Below, in pieces: positions 56,584-64,000 of a DNA stretch of 64,000 nt (positions within the stretch are counted from its first letter, which is position 1; each line of letters starts with the position of its first letter). Below the pieces are notes generated by a model. That model searched no databases. It was not told the origin of the DNA and saw nothing but the letters and a program-made list of their open reading frames with translations. This DNA is from Nemertoderma westbladi (Eukaryota > Xenacoelomorpha > Nemertodermatida > Nemertodermatidae). The stretch is from assembly GCA_032718475.1 (NCBI GenBank), contig JAUCBJ010005318.1, positions 1-64,000 on the forward strand. The letters run 5' to 3'. Made by a program: the position numbers and the translations under genes.

Positions 56584-57152
56584 ACTACACCTTGGGTACC
56601 CATAGCCCAATTTTTTGCTAGATAGTTTTGGCTATTTTTTAAAAAAAGGTTGGCACTGGTATAGAACCGGATCGGAACATGTTAGCAATCAATTAAGTTC
56701 TAGAACATTTTTTTCAAAAAAAAAATTTAATAGTACAAGGATCGTTATACAACCCGTATTAAATAAAATTGTTAAAATAAAAAAAGTATATAATTTACAT
56801 TTCTGAATAGTAGGCCACAAACTGTATTTCGACAGCCATCTCTACTGTATATTTTGTAAAAAACAACTAGCTACAGTAGCAAATAATTACTAGCTATCCT
56901 GATTATCAAATACAAATTACTAGCTATGTTTCATAAATTATTTCAGAGAAATTTAATTGATGAGTAAAGTATAATTTTAATTTTTTTACAAGCTAATAAC
57001 ATGTAGGCTACTAGCTCACACATAAAATTGTTAGTTAGCGGTTAGTTACACCAGTTACACCAGTAACACCAGTTAGCTACAGTACTTACAGTCAGTAGGT
57101 CAAATATTTATTCTATAACAAAAAACCTCATGATAAAACCATTTTCATAGGA
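56584..57152. mobile_element. MITE relative, unit 2 copy
   Basis: Counterpart of 49428-49995. It carries an extra ACACCAGTT-type repeat near 57048. Confidence 0.5.
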
Positions 57153-58476
57153 TAAAAAGATAAAAATAATTTATTTCGTCTAAAATAGCTTTTTAAAATA
57201 CTCGATACCGATACCGTAGAATTTGATTTTTATAGGTATATATTAAAATGAAGCTACTTTAATTAACGAATACTTACAAAATAAATAAATGATAGTCTAA
57301 TCAACAGCAACACCCTTTCCAAATATATTAAGAAGTAAAACATTCTAGAACTACAATAGGCCAAAAATCCATGGTCCATCGACTGCTTTCCCGTAAGGCT
57401 GCAGTGCCATTTATTTTATTCCCCTTCAATCGACATCCTCTATTACACCATGTCCTGGAATATAGTGTCGTTATTCAGGTACCTGCCCCCCCCCCCCCCC
57501 CCCATAATTTTTCTACAAATCTTAATGAGATTGCATGAAATTTGAAACAGAGATAGTTTCACCTCCCGACCACTGACTGGGTGAGCCAGAATTTTTATTT
57601 TTGCTTTAAATCTTTAACTACAAGCGTTTAAAAAAATGTCTCCAGCGATATTACACCAGTTACACTCCAGTTATTCTTCAACCTTATAGAGATTTTGCTG
57701 ATATTGACGGAAAGCTGGCCGTGCAGGGATTCCAAATATGTATCACAATCTGAATTCCGTCGTAAAATATGAGCAGATATGAGCATTCTAAAGTTGCATG
57801 GTTCCGCCCAATCTCCGTTACGGAATCACAAAATTTCACTTACTCTGTTAAAAATTGCGCATTGTATTGAGACTGTCTATTAATGGACAAATACAGCGTA
57901 TAGATTTGTTCGAAGTGTCTTAAGGTTGAGATTATTTTATTTGTTGGATTTTGGAAACCAACCATCAGAAACAGAAAGTCTACAACGATAACCACATCCG
58001 AAGGTTAGCGTTAATGTAGTAAAACAAATCAAACTAGATCTTCACAAGAGATCTCTATAAAACTCGTCAACTCGTCGAGCAGCACGTCGGTGGACCATAA
58101 CTATATTAGCATGATGATTCTATCTTCGTGTACTTGTCAGAGTGGGAAAACTCCAAACCATAAGCCAATCAGAATACACGTTAGGCTACAGGAATAGTTA
58201 TCATTTACAAATGGATTCCTCCTGACATCACACGTTTAAAGGTGCTCTAAAACTTTAAAACATTCAAACAGAAACTACTTGTATTTTTCGTGCCGCACAT
58301 TGACACATATCCAAAAATGACCTAATCAACAATGTACAATATATTTCAGTGTCATATTCGTGATCAGCATCCCGAAAAACATACATGATCATAAAATCAA
58401 ATTGATTTGTGGTGATTTTGTATTATCATATTTGCATAACTTGTTTTTTTCGTGCCCAAGAGGGCACATTCAAAAT
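57153..58476. other. AT-rich end of unit 2
   Basis: Same content as 49996-51312: a run of 18 C at 57486-57503 and the LINE-tail relic at 58209-58293. Confidence 0.4.
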
Positions 58477-58851
58477 TACCAAAAAAAATTTAGAATCTTA
58501 TATTTGCGCTCTATAATCGTGATCGGTGTCCACAAAACCGCAATTAAATTATTTTAGTGAACCATAAACACTTGAAAATTTTAGCACGAAAAATACTCGA
58601 AATGGGTGCCAGAAAGGGACCACAGCACGAAAACTAACATAGCCATGTAAATTGCGTTTGTCGCTGTTGGATGGCATGGCCCATTATTAACTTTTAGGAA
58701 AAGTCACGAAATCTCGGCTTTCCTAACAAACCTGACTCAAAGATACGGATGAATTTAATTACAAAACAATTTCTACAATGACGCCCCCTGCCCCCCTGGC
58801 CAAATAGGGTTAAGGTACAGTAGGATATATATACTGATCGTATTCGCTCCT
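58477..58851. other. Sequence beyond the duplication
   Basis: It continues past the unit 2 edge without a counterpart at the end of unit 1. No gene seen. Confidence 0.4.
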
Positions 58852-58985
58852 TGACATTGCCGTTGTCCCGGATACTCTCCGTTCGCCATATTCGCTAGTC
58901 CTTGCCGTTGCCCCGGGTACTCTCCGTTCGCCATAGTCGCTAGTCCTTGCTTGCCGTTGCCCCGGGTACTCTCCGTTCGCCATAT
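58852..58985. repeat. Minisatellite, three 44-49-bp units
   Basis: TTGCCGTTGCCCCGGGTACT + CTCCGTTCGCCATA occurs three times with short AGTCGCTAGTCC-type spacers. GC-rich compared with the flanks. Confidence 0.85.
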
Positions 58986-59112
58986 AAATAAACAAGTATG
59001 CCCTCCTTGTACCGGTAACTGCTGCACTGTACTACTAACAGCACTATGTAATACTAATGTAGCAGTACCTGCCTAATTTACTAATTTACACAAAGATAGT
59101 ATTAATAATGCT

Positions 59113-59241
59113 CTCCATAGCGAAGAATATCAACCGGCCCTATTGGGGCTCGAACCCGGTACCTAGGTTTCAAACTTCTGGTTATCATCAGCCGGGTGAG
59201 TGTACTGAGCTACCAGACCGGATGAATATTTCGCTGTGGAG
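59113..59241 (-). ncRNA. tRNA-like hairpin with extended stem (possible tRNA-derived SINE)
   Basis: On the minus strand, box A TGGTAGCTCAGTA and box B GGGTTCGAGCCCC lie about 50 nt apart, and CCGGTCT can pair with AGGGCCGG at the ends. Outside that, CTCCATAGCGAAGAATAT and its near-inverse ATATTTCGCTGTGGAG extend the stem by some 20 bp. No standard anticodon arm is clear, so a tRNA-derived SINE or pseudogene is more likely than a working tRNA. Confidence 0.4.
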
Positions 59242-59877
59242 TGTGAGATCATATTTAGGCCAACTAATCACTCAAAGGAAAGTACAAGTTCTTATTCACA
59301 TTGTATATTTAATACACCGCGTCACTCTCCCCACAACAATTCACTTATTATTATTAAAGATATTATTAGGTATCTGGATGTTGATATCAATGAATATCAA
59401 TGGGATCCCGAGGCGTATAGTGACGTCACGACCAATCACAGATCGTTTTATAATTTTGAATAATTTTTAAACTGAAAACACCAATATCTCGGCCATTTTA
59501 GCATCTTATTGAATTCTGTAAACGCCATTGTGTTTCTGTGATATTATTGCATCTAATTAATCTGGTTTTGAATTTGAGTCGTGAACCCCATTTAAATAAT
59601 TCAATTTTTCTTTATTAGACAATAACAAAAATTTTTCATCATTCCTAAACACATATTAAATAATCCAACCTTCTAGCAATTGTAGTCATCTTCTTCACCT
59701 TGAAAGCCTTTCTGATGAAAATGGCGGGTTATTCAATAAATAATTTAATTAAAAATATTGTTCGTCGAAGACTTGTCAAAAACTAGCCGATCGTGCTGCC
59801 ATCCCCCGTAACCTCGAATAGCTCGCAGTGCAAACATACTGAACGACAGACTGACAGGCAGTATAACCACAGTGTTG
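59242..59877. other. Intergenic or RWDD1 downstream region
   Basis: No gene recognised. AT-rich. Confidence 0.4.
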
Positions 59878-59883
59878 TTTATT
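59878..59883 (-). terminator. Possible RWDD1 polyadenylation signal
   Basis: AATAAA on the minus strand, 107 bp after the RWDD1 stop. Another AATAAA (59983-59988) overlaps the region right after the stop codon. Confidence 0.4.
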
Positions 59884-59989
59884 TAGCTGACCCAGTCACT
59901 GCACCAATGGGATCCAGAAAATAGAAACATTGAATGACGTTATTGTAAAGTAGATTGTAACTAAATTATTGTAAAAGTATAATTTATTA

Positions 59990-62900
59990 TCAACTTGGAA
60001 CTCCATTAACAGTATCTTCTAGTTCCTCATCAGATTCATCCAGGGTTTCGTCGACCTCAAACAAGGCCTCGTCACATTCGACAGTGTCTCCGGTCTGGGC
60101 GAAAAATATTTCGTCACTGGCGTCCAAAGTGGCGTCTCGTTCAAATAATTGTTTACCTGGAAAGAGTGTCAAATATTAATAATTAATAAAAGACTTAATA
60201 GGTATAAAATAAATTGGTAAGGTAACTAAAATATGTAGTTCTAGATTTTTGTTTATAAATAAAAGTGAAAAAATGTTAAGGGGCATAAAAACTTAAAGCC
60301 CCCCCCCCCCCCCCCACCCCCCTAATACCCGGTAAATTTTACCGGGTATCAAAAAGTTGCGTGTTTATTTACTTTGTCTACCAATAATAACTCGGTCTCC
60401 CATTGAGACCACGCTATGCGCTAACCGGTTAACCGTTGAGACCACGCTATGCGCTAACCGGTTAACCGTTGAGACCACGCTATGCGCTAACCGGTTAACC
60501 GTTGAGACCACGCTATGCGCTAACCGGTTAACCGTTGAGACCGCGCTATGCGCTAACCGGTTAACCATTGAGACCGCGCTATGCGCTAACCGGTTAACCG
60601 TTGAGACCGCGCTATGCGCTAACCGGTTAACCGTTGAGACCACGCTATGCGCTAACCGGTTAACCGTTGAGACCGCGCTATGCGCTAACCGGTTAACCGT
60701 TGAGACCACGCTATGCGCTAACCGGTTAACCGTTGAGACCACGCTATGCGCTAACCGGTTAACCGTTGAGACCGCGCTATGCGCTAACCGGTTAACCGTT
60801 GAGACCACGCTATGCGCTAACCGGTTAACCGTTGAGACCACGCTATGCGCTAACCGGTTAACCATTGAGACCGCGCTATGCGCTAACCGGTTAACCGTTG
60901 AGACCGCGCTATGCGCTAACCGGTTAACCGTTGAGACCACGCTATGCGCTAACCGGTTAACCGTTGAGACCGCGCTATGCGCTAACCGGTTAACCGTTGA
61001 GACCACGCTATGCGCTAACCGGTTAACCGTTGAGACCACGCTAACCGGTTAACCGTTTAGACCACGCTATGCGCTAACCGGTTAACCGTTGAGACCGCGC
61101 TATGCGCTAACCGGTTAACCGTTGAGACCACGCTATGCGCTAACCGGTTAACCGTTGAGACCACGCTAACCGGTTAACCGTTGAGACCACGCTATGCGCT
61201 AACCGGTTAACCGTTGATACCACGCTATGCGCTAACCGGTTAACCGTTGAGACCGCGCTATGGGCTAACCGGTTAACCGTTGAGACCGCGCTATGCGCTA
61301 ACCGGTTAACCATTGAGACCGCGCTATGCGCTAACCGGTTAACCGTTGAGACCACGCTATGCGCTAACCGGTTAACCGTTGAGACCGCGCTATGCGCTAA
61401 CCGGTTAACCGTTGAGACCGCGCTATGCGCTAACCGGTTAACCGTTGAGACCACGCTATGCGCTTACCGGTTAACCGTTGAGACCACGCTATGCCCTAAC
61501 CGGTTAACCGTTGAGACCACGCTAACCGGTTAACCGTTGAGACCACGCTATGTGCTAACCGGTTAACCGTTGAGACCGCGCTATGCGCTAACCGGTTAAC
61601 CGTTGAGACCACGCTATGCGCTAACAGGTTAACCGTTGAGACCACGCTATGCGCTAACCGGTTAACCGTTGAGACCACGCTATGCGCTAACCGGTTAACC
61701 GTTTAGGCCACGCTATGCGCTAACCGGTTAACTGTTGAGACCACGCTATGCGCTAACCGGTTAACCGTTGAGACCACGCTATGCGCTAACCGGTTAACCG
61801 TTGAGACCACGCTATGCGCTAACCGGTTAACCGTTGAGACCACGCTATGCGCTAACCTGTTAACCGTTTATCAGCCTTCGAGTCGGCCACAGAAATCCGT
61901 TTCTTGGGATCGAGGAATTCCGTATCGAAGCGCCGTTTCCATGCGAGGAAGGTTTCCACGGTTACCGGGGTTCCTATTAGTTTCCGTTTCAGCGCCTCTT
62001 CCGCCTCCGTCTGAACTATGTTCGCCAAGTCCAACGCGGTCTGTCTGCATTAAATGAAATAAATAGTTAGTTAGTGGGTTAATTATTTAGATAGTTATTT
62101 AACTCTGACGTTCTAGAACTCTACAAACAACATCGATCTGATCGCAACGAAAATTTCAACCAACAACTCTACCAATTAGGACTGGCATTTAAGTCCCATC
62201 CACAGAGTCACATATATGACTCAATTAGACTAATGGGTACTTATTACCGCATCCGGAATCTCCCAGTATACTGGACGGTTTATCAATGACTAACTTATGA
62301 GTGTCGGAAATAGAGTTGAGATAATCCTTGCAACATGATATCAATGTGAATACCATCACCTCTCCGACGGTTTCAGAAGCGGTATCATTCAGAGTTCCAA
62401 GTAGATCGGAAGCTTCAACGTCAGTGAGACCACCGGAATCCAAAACTTCCATCTATTTTATACAGAAATACAACGGGAGTTAATCGCGTCTGAGTCGGGA
62501 GCTGCATTATATACCACGAGTCCAACAGCTGAACAGAACAATATGAGGGATAATGAATTGATAGAACTAGGCCTAAGCTACATCAGCCGAGCTGCTTGTC
62601 ATTGGCAATATATTAATTCATAGGAATTAAACACCTATCTTTGTTAATAGTAAATTCTTGGGAATTAAATGAATTCATTTTACCCGTCAATAACTTACTA
62701 ACTCTCTGTGTTTAATGTTTGAAAAATAACAGAAATTAAATATCGGTTGTCATAGGAAGCAGGAAGGCATATTGTGTATTGGTACCGCGGAGCGTCAGAT
62801 TCGAAACAGGTTTACTGTATACCCTATAAACTGCAAACCCTTTTTATAAATGTTTGATTATCAGGACTACCGTATGTCGTAAAAGCGGCATATTTAATGC

Positions 62901-63160
62901 TGCAATGAGTCATTAACTCTGACATTCAGTCGGACTGCCTTACCCGGGGAGTAATCTGAGGATAAGTGGCCGGTAACACGAACTGAAGTTCGACGAAATA
63001 TATCCTCGGCAGTTACAGCGCCATCGGTGTCTGACTCGTCGGAATTCACAAGGAGTTTAAAGGAATGCGGATTCTCGTCGATACGCGTAAACTTATCCGG
63101 GTAAATGGCGACTATCGCATCCAACTCATCGCTTTGTTCCTCAGAATTATTTGAAGCCAT
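59990..63160 (-). CDS. RWDD1: RWD domain-containing protein 1 (DRG2-binding, GIR2-like)
   Basis: Four coding exons: 62918-63160, 62295-62452, 61857-62044 and 59990-60156, giving 251 residues (human RWDD1 is 243). Lengths 243, 158, 188 and 167 give consistent phases 0, 2 and 1. Residues 1-81 begin the RWD domain (SDELDAIVAIYPDKF); exon 2 has VMVFTLISCCKDYLNSI; exon 3 has EAEEALKRKLIGTPVT and FLAWKRRFDTEF; the last exon has GKQLFERD and an acidic tail (VECDEALFEVDETLDESDEE). Each junction keeps alignment with RWDD1, most clearly RLTG|KQLF. The family stabilises the GTPase DRG2 and binds ribosomes with it. The exon 1 donor is either AGA|GTTAAT or AAT|GTCAGA, six bases apart. The exon 3 donor lies inside the first unit of a 33-bp minisatellite that fills intron 3. 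Confidence 0.92.
60299..60349. repeat. C-run and ATACCCGGTAA palindrome in RWDD1 intron 3
   Basis: 17 C at 60299-60315, then ATACCCGGTAA and TTACCGGGTAT facing each other around a 3-base loop (60325-60349). Confidence 0.7.
60403..61867. repeat. Minisatellite, 33-bp units, about 44 copies, in RWDD1 intron 3
   Basis: The unit on the plus strand is GAGACCACGCTATGCGCTAA + CCGGTTAACCGTT. The main variation is A/G in GACC(A/G)CGC, with a few 26-bp units lacking TATGCGC. The 33-bp period keeps long open frames on both strands, which are artefacts. On the gene strand each unit reads AAACGGTTAACCGGTTAGCG-like, nearly the same as the real exon 3 donor region. The right edge of the array overlaps the last 11 bases of exon 3. 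Confidence 0.95.
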
Positions 63161-63199
63161 TTCAATTTTCAAGGTTTAACTAACCATAACTCAGTGACT

Positions 63200-63780
63200 G
63201 AACTGGCTGACTGGGTAAGGAAGGGTACGGTACTGACAGATAGCGGTAACTATGTAGGTAGGCCTAATATATCCTATCGTCGTAGTTACAGTCCAGTAGT
63301 CAGGTAGTAGGTAGGCCTAGGGCCTAGCTACAGTGCTACAGCTACACTGTACTGCTGTACTGTAGTACATGTACAAGTACAGTACAGGAGTACTGCAGTA
63401 GTAGGCATATTAGTGCTAGTAGTCAAGTACAGAAGTAGTGCTAGTACAGTAGTACAAGTACAGTTACAGTAGCCTGGTAGTAGGCCCAAGTTACCGTCAG
63501 GCGTTAGGATTAATTATGCAGTACTGAATTAATTGAGATAACTGCAGTACAGCAGTACCACTTACCAAGCGCGGTAGGCCTATTGCAGTAGTACCGTAAC
63601 CAGTAACGGGAGCAGGGTACAGGGTAGGCCTAGGCCATGGTAGGCCTAATGAAGTACTCAGGTACTGCAGTACTGCATAAGCATATTGAAGTAGGAAAAA
63701 ACATTTTCTTACTCTTCACTGTTGCACTGTAACACTGCAGCACTGTGCGCTGTACAGCTGTATGACTGCTGGACTCAGGA
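63200..63780. promoter_or_regulatory. RWDD1 upstream region, GTAC/CAGTAC-rich
   Basis: No TATA box. Dense CAGTAC, GTACTG, GTACAAGTAC and TAGGCCTA words for about 500 bp upstream of the start codon. The region should contain the promoter by position; no transcription factor site is claimed. Confidence 0.35.
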
Positions 63781-63905
63781 CTGTAACAACATCAACCATG
63801 GCACCATGGACAGGTGAAATAAATCAATGAATGTTTGCAATTCAAATTTCCCGCCATAGCCTCTTATCTCATGTATCTGTATTATTACAGGTTGTGTATT
63901 TTGTG

Positions 63906-63987
63906 TATTATCACTGGAGCTCTGCTGCTCAGGTTCCTGCAGCTATTATTAGTTTGTTTGTTTGTGGCTGGCTGGCTGGCCTGGTTT
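63906..63987 (-). repeat. Dispersed repeat, inverted partner of 18700-18781
   Basis: Reverse complement of the copy at 18700-18781; runs off toward the window end. Confidence 0.8.
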
Positions 63988-64000
63988 AATGTTCGAATGC

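Larger units (their letters stand above)
51314..58476 (+). repeat. Tandem segmental duplication, unit 2 (7.2 kb)
   Basis: A head-to-tail copy of 41421-51312. It lacks the part equivalent to about 44357-47128: the left Harbinger end, the Myb-like gene and part of the transposase. The junction is near 54275, where CTGCTGTCTAACTAACCAA meets TTTCCTCCAAATCG. The truncated hAT right end is at 51314-52200. Confidence 0.95.

Noticed and set aside
58773-59027. Frame with repeated NGEYPGQRQ on the minus strand
   Set aside because: Translation of a three-unit minisatellite; no start context or homology.
60357-61678. Long open frames on both strands through the 33-bp array
   Set aside because: The repeat period is a multiple of three, so any stop-free frame stays open. 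The region is an intron of RWDD1.

Overview
The window is animal nuclear DNA. It has spliced genes, no operons, metazoan retrotransposons and DNA transposons, and long satellites. The abundance of palindromes such as TAGGCCTA and ACCGGT and the transposon mix suggest a marine invertebrate, perhaps an echinoderm or another invertebrate deuterostome. The species is a guess; the metazoan call is firm. Only a few host genes are present and most of the window is transposons in several layers.

Layout. 1-1987: AT-rich DNA with one possible exon. 1988-17686: a complete 15.7-kb BEL/Pao LTR retrotransposon on the minus strand, with 1.26-kb LTRs and a perfect 5-bp target duplication (GGTAG). Its long Gag-Pol frame is divided by one in-frame TGA. 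17687-20981: LINE relic, dispersed repeat and a tRNA-like sequence. 20982-22181: intronless RBBP9-like gene whose nucleophile serine is replaced by glycine, followed within about 45 bp by a 3-kb satellite of 40/42-bp units. 25616-36450: a run of inverted-repeat elements (TTAA-flanked, Mutator-like, TA-flanked and a fold-back with a 154-bp minisatellite), with what looks like TOMM22 exon 1 at 31516-31687 (minus). 38446-42293: hAT element with an 8-bp target duplication and a nested LINE reverse transcriptase.

41421-58476 is a recent tandem duplication (units of 9.9 and 7.2 kb). Each unit carries an almost identical two-exon GT31 (beta-1,3-galactosyltransferase-like) gene. Unit 1 also holds a 3.35-kb PIF/Harbinger element with its Myb-like gene and a broken transposase. 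Unit 2 has lost 2.8 kb of that region. 58852-59241: a short minisatellite and a tRNA-like hairpin.

59990-63160 (minus) is a four-exon RWDD1 orthologue whose splice phases and protein alignment agree at every junction. Intron 3 is filled with about 44 copies of a 33-bp repeat. The array runs into the real splice donor of exon 3, so each unit is a near copy of the exon-intron border.

The host genes do not form a pathway: RWDD1 (translation, DRG2 partner), TOMM22 (mitochondrial import), GT31 (Golgi glycosylation) and an RBBP9-like fold. The most unusual features are the splice-donor minisatellite, the single-stop BEL/Pao frame, the inactive-looking RBBP9-like protein and the duplicated GT31 genes with an extra C-terminal hydrophobic segment. 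All identifications come from reading translations against remembered family motifs; no database search was run.
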